From the NCBI GenBank assembly GCA_013399695.1, contig VXAU01002502.1, positions 1,344,735 to 1,408,734 on the forward strand: DNA of 64,000 nucleotides, in the 5' to 3' direction. The notes beneath the pieces were generated by a model. That model searched no databases and was not told where the DNA came from. It saw only the letters and a list, made by a program, of their open reading frames with translations. Made by a program: the position numbers and the translations under genes. Shown in pieces: positions 1-12,279 of this stretch (the first letter of the stretch is position 1; the number at the start of each line of letters is the position of its first letter). Origin of the DNA: Formicarius rufipectus. Lineage: Eukaryota; Chordata; Aves; Passeriformes; Formicariidae.

Positions 1-3000
1 TATTTATTGATAGCCCACTTGAAACATTTTAAGGGAATACTGGGAAAACACTATAAACAAGGGAAAGCATAGTATATCTGTACTGACATGCAGAGGTAAA
101 TAGAAACAATACAGTTCAGTAAAAGGAACTTTGACAACTGGGAAAAACCTAGTGCTACTTGTATTTTTTCTTTTTACTTTTAAAATATTTGACTCACACA
201 TGTGTCAGGGGAGCTCTGGATTAGTCTGATGTTTTCTTCCCTATCCATAGTCTTAGGAGGTACTTTTGAGTCTGTTAGCACTCTGCAATGCTCCATCAAC
301 TCCCACTGGAATTAAGAAACACACAGCATTTCACAGGACCTAGAACAATAGCAAAAGAAAAGGTGCATCTGGACATTTATCCCCAAACAGTATCTCTATA
401 GTTCTCTCTACATGTCACAAATTGAAGTTCAAGAGGAACTGCATGGCAGGGATGCAATTTAAAAAAGCTTCAGACCCGACAAGAAAAGTGGGTGTTCACT
501 AAATGATATAAATCCAAGACACAGCAAATTACACAAATATTTCAGATTATCAAAAGAGGAAGGTTTTGAGGGTTTTACAGAGTTTTGCTAAGTAGCACAG
601 ACTATCAAGCAAAAACGGCCATTTAGTCTCGGTTAGGAAATGTATTAATATTGCTGTATTATAAAAATTAATTGCTGAACCCACAAAATATTCAAAATAA
701 CAAATTAAATGAGTAATTTAAAATCCCAGAAAATTAATTACTCCAAATTCTCCACATTCCATTAAATTGGATTAAGGGACCTAATACACCAATACTGTAC
801 AGCAAAAAGATATTTTCTAAGTGTTGAAGCTTTAAATACCTGGAGAATTTTAGTATTTTATAACTTTAAAGAACTAAATTGAAGTTTAATAACATGGACA
901 CATCAAACCACTACTTTCAGTGTGACATTGTTACGTATTGCTAGTACATTGAAAATTCAGGTTCTGTCACACAGACTATTTATTTTAGAAATGTATTACC
1001 AGACAAGACACAAAGGTTACATAAATTTTCAGGGAAATCCTGAAGACAATCTTTTTTTCTGCATACAGAAATACAACATTAATATCAGTTACTAGGAGTG
1101 TGTGAGTTCTGAAAACAGGAGAAATATGCCCCAGCATATTCTAGTTTCCACCTGCTAAATCTCCATTTGTTCACTATAGCTTAATTTCTCTTGGTGTTAG
1201 AATTTCCAGCCTAGACTTTTCTACAATAAAATGGCTATGTCTGCTACTTTGAGTTTCATACTGGATCCTATCACAAGTTATTTATGCTACACTTCTTGTT
1301 CATTACATTTTATTCATCTTGCTACCATTTTTCAGGAACTTTCCCCAGACAGACATTTATGCACATTGATACATTACTGAAGTATTCATATTTGTTGACA
1401 GAATCGCTGATATGGAGACTTACTGGCACAATTTAGTCCTTTAGAGAGTCCCTCCATACCACAACTTCTCTCCAGTGTTGAAGGTTTTTTTTTGTCACGA
1501 GTTACACACAAGGTCAACCTTAATGGTGAAAGTTTGTAGATTCTTGAGAAAATGCAATTTCCCTCATCAATTTTTGCCCTGGAATCATCATTCTGTAGTC
1601 ATCTACAACTAAGTAAATTTGCATAGTATTAGTTAAGATACTTATTAGTGGAAGTCTTTATGCAATCAACTACTTGAAAGCACTTTTTTTTGTTGTTTTG
1701 TTTTTCCTTTCAGAACCTTTACCCAAATATTTTACATAAATATTTCAAAAGTTCCAAATTAAACAATTGTGTACTAATCTAGTAGCAAGACCTGTCCAGT
1801 GCAAACCCATGTCATTTACAGTTTTTAGTCATTGTTCCTCAAATTTTACAGTTAGACAAATTTATGCTTAATATATTAAAATGTAGGTTTTTTTCCTCAA
1901 ATGTAGATTTTCCTGCTTAGTGAAAAACAATCTCCTCATTAAGTAAAGTGTAGAACTGAGTATATTACCCTTCCTATTTTCTGGAAGATCTTTCCTATTG
2001 TTCTTTGGTATTTGTACCTTGAATTTGCATAACCCTGCCCTTTCTAAAAGGCTATCTAAATGAACAAGTTGAAGAAAGTTTTCTGAAAAGGCAACCTTTT
2101 TCATTTGTTTGCCTACACTTCAGACATTTGAAAAATATCATCCTTTTATATTCTTTAAAAAAAAAATCTGAAATGATACAACTAGTCAAAAATGCTGAAG
2201 AGACATTTCAAAGGACTGTAGATTTCAACCTTAAGTGAACCCCAGTTACACCTTTATATCTATTAAAACTGCCTTTAAAAGTCACATAATGCAATAGAGG
2301 GTCTTCTCAATGTAAGACTGTAGTACTCCCTCTTGCACACTTAGAAGGGCACTCTCCGATGTAATGTATTTGCCCAAGAGAAAAATGATAGTTAATAGGT
2401 TTTATAAATTAACCCTGTTGCTGCCTTTATGTACACTGGTGAGTTACCTAAAATGAAACAGGAGTCCACTGGCCATTCCCAGAGTGAAATTTCTATGTGT
2501 GCAGTGGATATGTCTAGCAGTGATTTGGATGTTAAAACCCCACTTGTTTCAGTGTATTTCCACCAAAATATTTCTTGGCACATGCTATGAAAAGTAGTCT
2601 CTAGTGAGAAACAAAGGAGATGAAACAAAACCAATATTGTATGGGCAGTTCCATTTGCTCATAGAGAGTTTTAAGTCATTTATGTTTTTTGTTGTTTAGT
2701 TGAGGTTTGTGGTTTAATTCTTTCTTTTCACAAAATTGGTATCTTCTTATTCAAAGGCTGATGTCTTCAAAGGCTCAGATGCCCTCAGTTGAAATGATCC
2801 TCAACAAATACAGCTGTTAAAATTTCTAGGAACTGGTACAGGTGATCAAAGGACAAGTGAGTGAAAGAAGAGGAAGAAAACCACCACCTCTTTTTTTCAT
2901 GTCATGTTCCATGCACTTCCACAGTCTCTTCCATAATGTTAGAACTAAACCACTAGGAGTAAAGTTAAGAGTTGCATCTGTAAAAGTTACTAAACAGAAT

Positions 3001-6000
3001 GCAGTTTCTCTCTGCATATATACAAGAGGTGTGCTTACTGTATTAAAAGCAACAGTACAAACTTTGTGTTTTATTGCAATGCAAGAATGGGGTAAAAACT
3101 TCCATCTTGAAATCCTCATCTCTCATCTTCTGTAATTCAATGCTCAAGTCTAAAGGGCAGTAGGAAAATAAAGCAGAATCAGGCAACACTATAAAATTGG
3201 AGAAGTCTTCCATATCAACTATTTTGAATAGCATATTCAAAATATGTGGCCTCATGAACACAGAAGAAAGGAAGATATTTTTAACCTAGCTGAACCTGTC
3301 TCATGATATATGGCAAGATTTTCAGAGTGCAAAAGATATAACTACTGTCAGCAAAGAGAACATAAAACTCAGTGAAGCTCTGGAGCTTGAAAAACAAATC
3401 CAACTGAATCTTGGGTTTAGACTGAAATTAGGAAGACCTTTTAGTGAGACTAAGTAAAGAATGTCTAAATCAGCAGTTATAATTTTCATCTGAAATGATT
3501 CCCTTGTATCTCATAAACAAACAATTCTTCATGTCTAATTACATATTAGCCTCTTCTTTTCTGTCAGTGGTTCTACCCAGCTGAGAACACCTGTGAGGTC
3601 TCTCCCTTGAAAGACTGACAAAAGAGACAAAGCCTTGGAGTACAGTCATCCTTCTGGCTGGGTACCAAGAGAAAAGGTCCCTTCAGATATTGTGGTCTTC
3701 TGCTGAACTTTGTTCTTGCTTTCTCAAACGTATCCCAAAGCTGGATGTTTTAATTTTATATCACCACTATCATACCATAGCATTGCATGTGCTTGCTGCA
3801 CTCGGGCATCACAGACATACCTGAAAAGAGCCTATGGGCTACAAAAAAAAGCTTTTGCCCAAAAGTTTCTATACCCCATCATGTTAGCCCCCAAATATCA
3901 ATGAATGGTTTATATCACACTTTTATAAAAATTAAGGAAAGCAAAAGTGCTAAAGTGTTTTACAGGCACCTCAAATTATGAAATCTTAGTCAATACTGTC
4001 AGCATTAGGTCAGGCACTTTGAGTTGCAAAGAGAATTTTGTGCCACCATTCCAGGGTATCAGAAAGATTAACATCATGACTCTCATGAAAATGTAGCTGA
4101 AATAACTGACTTCACTGTTCTACTCTTATTTTATTGTTCTGAGAAACTATGAATTATAGGCTTCATTAAATAATGGTTGGTATATACCAATTTACCTCTC
4201 CAACATCAAGCAGTTTTTCTAAAAGGAAATAGTTTCTAATTCTATCCCTTCTTTAGTTATGAAAGTTTCTGGTAATCTTGAAAGAACAAAATTACTATGC
4301 TTTGTTTTCTGTCAATACCATGAACTCACAAGCTAGTATTTTCATTTGGAAAAGCTGATTAACATAGTTAAGTTGTATTCTCACACTTGTCTATTTGAAA
4401 AAGGCCTAAGGAATGTAACAGGCACTGCAGCAGTGATTCTACAGAAAAATTTCAAAACCACCTAAAGTAACGGAAAAGCTATAATTTTCCACTGGTAAAA
4501 CCACTTTACATGTAAACACTATCACTTTTTACTACACTGTGCATCATGCTCAAAAAAATCTCACTTATTTTCTTTAATCTACTCTGTTTTTCTCCATAAA
4601 TTGCCACTTACAAGTAGCTACATATGAACCTCACAATATAAACTCCAAGCTAAGGGTTCTGGAGACAAAGAGCAGCATGATTCCTGATTTTCTTCTGGAA
4701 AAATTGTAGCTTTTAATGTAAATTTCTAACATATGTTCAGAATTACAGAAAATAAATATGATTTCATCTTGAACACGAAACACAATTAAAAATCCTATTT
4801 CTGAACTGGTAGCCTACTAAATTTGGGATTCTGAAACACAGTTTATCATTACTGCAACTGTTTTTGTCAACTTTAAATGCACAGTTCTCCAGAGTTAGAG
4901 AATTCCCATTTCTTCCTTTCTCTAGGAAGCTTAATGTTTATTGAGACACACTGGTAATATATTGCTCTCTCTATAAAGTTTTAAGGCTATTGAAAATTCC
5001 AGATTTACTGTTCAAATATCTACCCAAAGGATTGCAGGTACAGTTTGCAAAATTTCAGAAGTACTATCTCATTTCTCATAAATAGCCTTTATAATCCTAA
5101 CAATGAATGTATATATTGATCTTGCCATCCAGATTTGGCTAGTTCAGCTCTTCTCTCAAAGTACAAGAAAGATCTTCTGATTTTCACATGAGCTGCCCAG
5201 CTCATGAGGTATAAAAGGCAATACAAATACACCCTCATTGAATGACAGCAAAAGGAAGTTAACAGAAGAAACTGGGAGTGTAGTTTCTCTAACATCACTA
5301 TATTTAGCAAAACCATTTTTCATGCAAAGGTATTTCAGTTAAGCAAAAAAAATCCAATTTTTTTTTTACTAAAATGGTGAAGCCAGTGTTGATGATTGGA
5401 GTATCATTATAAATCAGGCAATGTAAAGAAATGAGTCCATTTTTTATTCACAAAGCATCTATGTACGAATTAGTCAAAATAATAAAATTTGTGTGTACTA
5501 AGGTTTTTCTGGATAAATAATGAGATAGCATTCAACTTGAGGTTTGACTGTATGTAGATGAACATTCACGTGGAATTTTGATAATACAGGGGACATTCAA
5601 AAACTGAGTAACTTGTATTTCAATGAAGTGAATAAGATGGCAAGAGGGAGGTAAGGCTCCAATAAGCCCAAGAAAATTGTTTTGTAAAATGTATTTAATG
5701 ATGGATGACTTCAGAGTGTTTTGAGAATCTTGTATCATTGGCTCACAATTAAAAATTCATTAGGTCTTGTGAGGCCTGGGTAACATTTTGTAAATAGAAG
5801 CAGTATGTGAAAAATTTCAATGAATGCAAGGGCTTAATAGAATAATCATGGTTTGAACTAGTGCTCCACAACACAACAATACATAAATATGTATGTGTCA
5901 AGGACTAAATCGTGCTCACTGTACTTACACTAGCAGCTCCATTAACTTTGGTTATTCTGAAATCAACCAAACTACTTAGAGTAATAAAACAAGCAACACC

Positions 6001-7960
6001 CTAATAACTTTGGTGGCCATTCCACCACCTCTATTTCTACTGGTAATAATGTGTTATGTAAGCATAACCCATAAAATGCATGAGACCACATCAATAATTT
6101 CAACTGAAGGAATCTTTTTTTTCTCAGCAGTAGATTGTTTCTGTTCCCATTCACATGAATTCCAATTCAGCTCAGTGAAAGAATGTTAAAATAAATGTTA
6201 GTTTAATGTCTAGTTAAGATAATGAAATATTTTTATAAAACTGTTTCTGTTGGAGTTTATCAGACTTCTGTCACTTATTTCAATAGGTCCAGGATTATAC
6301 TCTGGGTTACATCAAAATCATTTGCATTTACTCTTTTGTCAACTCCTGTTATTTCGTTAATGATACTCATTTTCCAAAAAAAATATAAAGGAAGTGAAAG
6401 AGCATGTATTGCCCTACATAAAGAACAGACTTTTAATGAAACTGTGTGTCTAAAGACACTTTCCCCTGAAGTGAGAAGTCAGATATCTCACCATCGCTGG
6501 CACAAGGCAACTCTACAAGTAACTGAACAGCAAATGAATGTATCTATTAAAATAATGGAATGTGCAATCAGCACACCCACCAGTGCGTTCAACCACTGGT
6601 TTGAAATACTTTGGAATGATCTCAAATTACCTGAATAATTATGGAAATCTCTTCTTCACCTGGAACCCAAAAAGGAAGTATTCATACAACTGATATTACT
6701 ATCTACTGGGTTTAAGGAAACTGTGGTACTTGCTCTTATAATCCATCCATACTACATGTTTGCTTTCCCCATCCGGCAGGAGCTGTGGTGGATGTCAAGA
6801 GCCTGGGAACTGGTAGCTTAATCTGGATGTAGGATATTTATAGTGTGAGCTATAAGGGAGCTGGGGAACGAACTCGAGTTCAACATTCAGTGTAGATGTC
6901 CTGTCTGCCAGACACTGTTGTTTGTAGGTGGCCACTTTGGCTGTGATGACTCCTCAGCCTGTCAACATCTCCTCCTTTGTCACAAGATTAAGGAATTTTT
7001 TTTTCACTTTTTCTCCTGGTACAAACACGTCTCGAAATATTCAACATTTTGCTTCAACAGTCTTCCTATTTCTTTAGGATCAAAGCTTTGGCTTTCTTCC
7101 TTCCCTGCTAATATGTCACCTATACCAAATGCCCAATGAAAAGAGTAACATACTATTACATATGTTTTAAAGTTTTCCTTAAAAGATGGGTGAAAAAAAG
7201 AAAAAGTGGCTACGTGTTGTTTAAATCCTTTAGTCCTTACACTAACTTGTTGAGACAGTTTTTCAGACTTAAAGGGCTCAATCAGGATTCACTGTTAGGA
7301 AAGTAAAATGTTTTCAAAAGTTACAAAAACATCTCTCAAACCAGTGTGGTTCAAAGAAGATTACCTCTCTCTACATGACCTTCTCATTTGAATTATGCAG
7401 ATTTGCTATTCTGATCTCAAACCACCTGTCAAAAGTACTAAAGGGCAAATAAAATACCCAGAAAATACATCTGGTGAGAGAGATGCATTGTCAGAGAAAG
7501 TTATTATTATCTTGTAATACTATGGCAAATGCTTTATAACAGGAAGCAGTTGAGAAAAAAACATGCAATATTTCATACTTGAAAAAGACATACAACTAGA
7601 TGATAATAAATATGAATGGAATTCTTAAAACATAAATCGTGTTGTTACAATTGATATGGATGCTAGCATACCTTAATGTTGTTTCAGAGGAAATTCACAT
7701 ACTTATTTTCATCTATCTTCATATCTTTTTTAGCTCTATACGCTTTCAATTTATTGCCTTTTGCATAAATGCCCTTTTTATTTCTTTATATACTATTTCA
7801 AACTCTGCTTTTTCATTAAGCAAGGCCTAATTCCAGACATTTTTTTCTGTCTCCAAGCAGCAGCTAGACATCTCACAATGCCTGCAAATGTAATTGACCC
7901 TAATCACTACATGACAATAACCGTTTTAATGAGACTTAGTCTAGTCAAGCTACTGACACA
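1..7960. other. AT-rich DNA without recognisable genes
   Basis: No repeat family, RNA gene or convincing exon was recognised here. Short open frames exist on both strands; the longest is 138 codons at 6222-6638. They lack splice context and familiar protein motifs, as expected of AT-rich noncoding DNA. It could be intergenic or part of a long intron. Conserved enhancers would not be visible without an alignment. Confidence 0.6.
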
Positions 7961-7979
7961 GTGTCAGCTCTTTACTTAC

Positions 7980-8134
7980 CAAACAGCAAATTCTGAGTCA
8001 GGGCTTTGGTTACACAGGGTTTTGATCACCATGTGCTTTCAAGGAGGTGATCAGTTAGATCTCTAGTGAGTGCACCGACAGTTCACACAGAAGGCAACGC
8101 CAGCCACTGCTCTGAGTCCAGCTGACACTAATTC
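7980..8134 (-). other. Candidate spliced exon (possible noncoding RNA), minus strand
   Basis: Read on the minus strand, this 155-base segment is preceded by a strong 3' splice site (pyrimidine-rich, ending ctgcag at 8140-8135). It is followed by a near-consensus 5' splice site (G|GTAAGTAAA at 7979-7971). It lies in an island (about 7970-8570) that is richer in GC than its surroundings. All three frames are closed: the best one, entering from upstream, stops after 23 codons. If transcribed it is therefore either a terminal coding exon or part of a noncoding RNA. No homology is recognised and the call rests only on splice signals. Confidence 0.2.
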
Positions 8135-8567
8135 CTGCAGAAGGCAAGAGTCCCAACCTTCCAGACTTAACAAGAGAGAGGCAGATAGCTTCCAGTCAAA
8201 GGGGAAGGCCACAGAACACACAGCACCGATGCTTTTGCCGTTGATGTATTGCACTACACTCATGCCAGTAATCAGCTTTGCCACGTATTTTCTTCCCGGG
8301 CTCAGCTAAGTCATCTGTTCTCCCTGTGAATCAGTGCCACACTGGCACAGTGGGGAGGACAGGACACTCTCCTGCTTGTCATTTGCCTGACTTTTAAAAT
8401 TAGTTTCAGTCTTTCATGGAGAAGCACACACAGAGTCACTTTGTCAAACAAGCAGAGCCCTGCTGGTGCTGAGACCTTCCCCACAGCTCCAAGGCTCCAG
8501 CTGCTTCTTACACCTGCCTTGGCAAGCGTAGGGGAACCCACCCACATATGCTCATGTAAATGTGAAC

Positions 8568-8573
8568 AATAAA
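8568..8573 (+). terminator. AATAAA polyadenylation-like hexamer
   Basis: A canonical AATAAA sits at the right edge of the GC-richer island at 7970-8570, on the plus strand. It could be the polyadenylation signal of a plus-strand transcript ending near 8590. The hexamer is common by chance in AT-rich DNA, so this is weak on its own. Confidence 0.15.
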
Positions 8574-10089
8574 GTGCACTCTGAACCTGAGAATGAAAAA
8601 AAATATATTCCTCAGTAAACTAGTGAAAAGGGTTCATTAAATCTACTAATTTATGCTAGAATTTTAAAGACTTCTCAACCTGTCTCAGTATTACCACTAA
8701 TTAGAAGCAAACTCATGATGACACATATCAAACAATTGTTAACATTTTAACTTACAACCTTGACGTTTGGGGCAATTTGGTTTATTATTTGAAGTTTCTA
8801 TTTCAGAGTCAAACCAGGAAAGCAAATATTTTAGCAATTGATGCACTCTTTTCCAAAGTTCAAGTAGATTTTTTTAAAATCTTTTCATTTATTCCTGGTA
8901 TTTGAAGTGTGGGACAGGGAAACCAAAACACCACCTGTGGTTCTATTTTATTCCTAACACATACTTATCATTTTAAATACTGCATCAAAAGGAACCTGTT
9001 AAGGTAATCACATTCATTGTCAACTCAGAAAAATAGTATAGTATTCTCTCCTAATGATGTGATTCACATTTATAATAAAACTAAACCTTACTTTCTACTT
9101 AATTCTTCCCTCAAAAATTCTTAATAATACCAGGAAGATAACTAGAGAAGGGAAGTCATATCTGATCTCTACACCCTCAGTTTTACCCAAAATATTAATT
9201 TTAATTAAAAGTAGCATTGTTTATAATTGAAGGAATAATAAGAAGGAGTGATTAATATTCCATATACAAAAGGGAAGGAATAATCAACACTTTCTGAAGG
9301 CTTGGAACATACATTCATGTTATATAACATTACAGCCATTAATCAGATGATTACTCTGTCCTCTGGGAATGGTACAAAAATACTTCACAGTTAACACACG
9401 TAACTTAACATTCTCCATGTATCAAACAGTTTAATTTATCCATCTGATAAATACAAAGCACCTACTGTGGATTCATAGCTTCTAGATTTCTAACATGTAG
9501 ACAGTTAAATTTTACAAAAATGGAAGAAACTAAAAAATATAGGTCAACTTTAAATTACTGATTTGATAAATGAATGCATTTGTCACGACAGGTAAAAACC
9601 TGAGAATTTGGTCTACCCTTAACTTTTAAAACTTTTCCCAACAGGTTTGATGAGCAAAACAGCCTAACACAAAGTCACTGTAGTAGTACTTCAGTAATCA
9701 ATTCACTCCCTGGAACAGACTGAGGGAGCCAATGTCACTCTGGCCGTCTTAGTCTTCCCAGATGACAAAGGGGCTGGTTTATTTGTTAGTTAGCTGGAAT
9801 ATCCTTACTTACACTTCAAGGTTTATTCTACAGTTAAAAAAGTATAAAATTTTGTTTCTGCATTTTCAGGTAAAATTTTTTGAGATTCACACCTGTCTGG
9901 GTTTCCGCATTCTTCCTCCCCGTGTGACAGCAGACAATACCTTGCTTCTAACACAAACGAAGCTTTTTACACTTTTTCAGATTCCTGACATGTCAGGGTG
10001 TGATCCGACAACATGTTAATTGTAGCTGATCCAACCCTGTGTTATACTGGAAACTACTTGAAAGTGTGAGAAACGAAGTGTTGTGAAGT

Positions 10090-10640
10090 TTATGGTTTCA
10101 ATGTTATGAACAGTGACAATGTGAGCATAAGAGACAAGTCCAACGTACCCTCCCTAAAATTTTCTTTCATTTTTTTAATGAAGAAAGCAGTAAGTGTTCT
10201 GATGAAGGAAAATGTCAGTCTAAGAGCCCAAGTATTAAAGACACAGTTTGCCACTTTGTGTTTACACTTATTTGGAGTAGCCACAGTTGGTTCAGCTGTG
10301 AGAGAAGTGAAAGCCTTTTCTGATATGGCCATTACCTCTACACCTGAGTCTGCTTTAAAATTGACAGTTTTCCCACAAATATTTAGTTCCACTCTTCAGA
10401 CTGGCTCTGTATCATTTCTTGTGACTGAACCCAGGAAAGAAGTAAAGGAAAAAAAAAATTGAAAAAAGCACACTTGACCCAGGTGCTTACTTTCCATGCT
10501 GCCTTTGTGTGACATAAATCAACAATTTTCTATGTCTGTGGCATTTGGCTGCTGTAGCTGAGCAATTACCTCCATATATTGGTGTCTCCACCTCAGCTAT
10601 ACTCTGGGGTAAAGGCATGAATTTGACCTGAAACATCCTC
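10090..10640 (-). pseudogene. Decayed Ty3/gypsy-like gag-protease relic
   Basis: On the minus strand, a 100-codon open frame (10392-10090) begins with a stretch resembling a retrotransposon aspartyl protease. A hydrophobic strand with a GKTVNF-type turn leads to an Ala-Asp-Ser-Gly motif in place of the usual Asp-Thr/Ser-Gly-Ala, with the Asp codon at 10350-10348. This is followed by a V-x-V-x-x-I strand and SEKAF. Just upstream in the same direction (about 10575-10500), another frame reads YGGNCSATAAKCHRHRK, like the CCHC zinc-knuckle end of a gypsy-type Gag with several ligand residues lost. Stops and frameshifts separate the two parts, and no reverse transcriptase or integrase is seen downstream. 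This order, zinc knuckle then protease, is typical of Ty3/gypsy and retroviral polyproteins. The element is clearly dead. Family assignment is by motif memory, without a search. Confidence 0.5.
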
Positions 10641-10649
10641 ACATAACCC

Positions 10650-12130
10650 ATTCAGGTCCAAAGCAAAAGCAGTCAGTAAGGGGAGACCTCATACTTTTGT
10701 GATTCTGTAACACCAGACAAATCCTGGGACTCAGAACTCCACTTGGACACAAGTCAGGTCAAGCTATTCTACCATTTTTCTGGTCATCTCAGAATTCCTC
10801 ATACATCTTGTCTCTGACTGTGAGGCAGAAGTTAATTATAACTTTTAAGTTCTATATGTTAATATCTCTCCTAAAGAGCTTCAACAGTGATTGTTAACAT
10901 CTTGAATCTTTGTATTGCAATGTTATAATAGAATGTGCCTTTTTTTTTTCCCTTAAGACTCAATAGAATAGTTTTAGAATCCAATAACCAAGGATAAATT
11001 ATTAAATCCAGAAATCATATCACTTTCAAATTGCTTATTACATCAGAATCCACTACCCTTCCATTTCACCACTGATTTTATGATGCTAAAACAATGCAAT
11101 CACAGTCTTACAATGCAAAAAATAAAGAAAGGATGAAACCTGGAAATAAATAAAAACTGCCTCAGAAGATTTTTTTGGCACTATTTAAGTGAGTTCCAGT
11201 TGCATGGTTTATATTTGAACTGCATTTTCATATACCTTACTTTCAGCTGCAATAATAAAATGGGGGAGAACAGGAGATATCTAGGCTTAGGTAGCTCAAG
11301 CACTGTATTTGTGGAAAACACAGACATACAGAAAAGACTGAATGGAGGAAAAGGAATACTAAAAGGTTTTGGTCTGGCTGTCAAGTTAGGGATATCTTTT
11401 ATTCATTTGGTTGCTTTATTTTGTTGTTTTGGTTTGGTTTTTTTTGTTTGTTTACTGTTTTGATGAAAAGAAATCTCTTCAGTAATCCTAACATATGCTC
11501 TTTGTACCCTGAGAGAGCATCTGATAAAAACATACTTGAAAAGACCTCAGAGTTTGCAATGACATGGCTATACTTAGCAGATTTTTCCTGCAGCACTGCT
11601 ACCTGTTGTACACAGCAAAGAGGATCTCTGCACAACACAGTGACTTGCCTACTTCTTACTGAGCCTTAGCTTTCTGTTTTGCTGTGCCAAATTGTCTACT
11701 GAATAGCAATGAAGCTGCCAAGGAGCACTGCAAAATGACAGTTTCTAGAAGTTTAGAGTTCCCATCAAGAGCAAGCACACTTCAAGAAAAGATTTCTTTT
11801 CATCTGACAAAGAAATTGGTTTTCAAACGTCTTTCTTAGACATCTGGGAAATCCAGTGGGCAACACAACAGACTGCACTGATTTCTGAAGTCTTACCCAG
11901 GAAGCCCCACAGGAAAGGGCTACTCTCCCTTTAAAGAAAAGAGGCTGCACTGCACTACTGCAAATGTGCTCAGGACATAGAGCAAACCCTTCATATCTCG
12001 TTTACAAACTGAGACTCCAAAGCCTTTACCATCATTTCTTGCACATTTTCTTTGAATATTAAGGAACTAAAATATATTAGTTGCTGTAGAAAGGGTTAGG
12101 TTCTAGAATATAAATGATTGGTTTCTTTTC
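10650..12130. other. Unique AT-rich DNA with one T-rich tract
   Basis: No gene or known repeat family was recognised. A low-complexity T/G-rich tract of about 50 bases lies at 11411-11461 and creates a spurious hydrophobic open frame. Confidence 0.5.
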
Positions 12131-12135
12131 TATAG

Positions 12136-12275
12136 TATTCACATGTGATAAAGGCAACTTGGCAAATTCACTAGTGGGTGAGGAGGGTTGTAACTCAAAG
12201 TTCTCCACCCAAAGCAAACTAGAATGTAGTTCACAAAACTTCTGGCATTTTGAAGTTAATGGGAAAGGAGAGAAG
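12136..12275 (+). other. Candidate coding exon with strong splice sites
   Basis: This 140-base segment follows a good acceptor (tttcttttctatag at 12122-12135) and ends at a consensus donor (GAGAAG|GTAAGAA, donor from 12276). One frame, entered after two bases, is open throughout and gives 46 residues with four cysteines and a run GCNSKFSTQSKL. That run is vaguely reminiscent of a C2H2 finger helix, but no complete zinc-binding pattern is present. It ends in phase 0. No partner exon with a matching phase was found nearby: the neighbouring open stretch at about 12704-12818 has a poor acceptor and the wrong phase. It could be a real exon, a decoy exon, or chance. Confidence 0.22.
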
Positions 12276-12279
12276 GTAA

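Noticed and set aside
6222..6638. 138-codon plus-strand open frame
   Set aside because: No familiar protein features, no promoter or splice context; length is compatible with chance.
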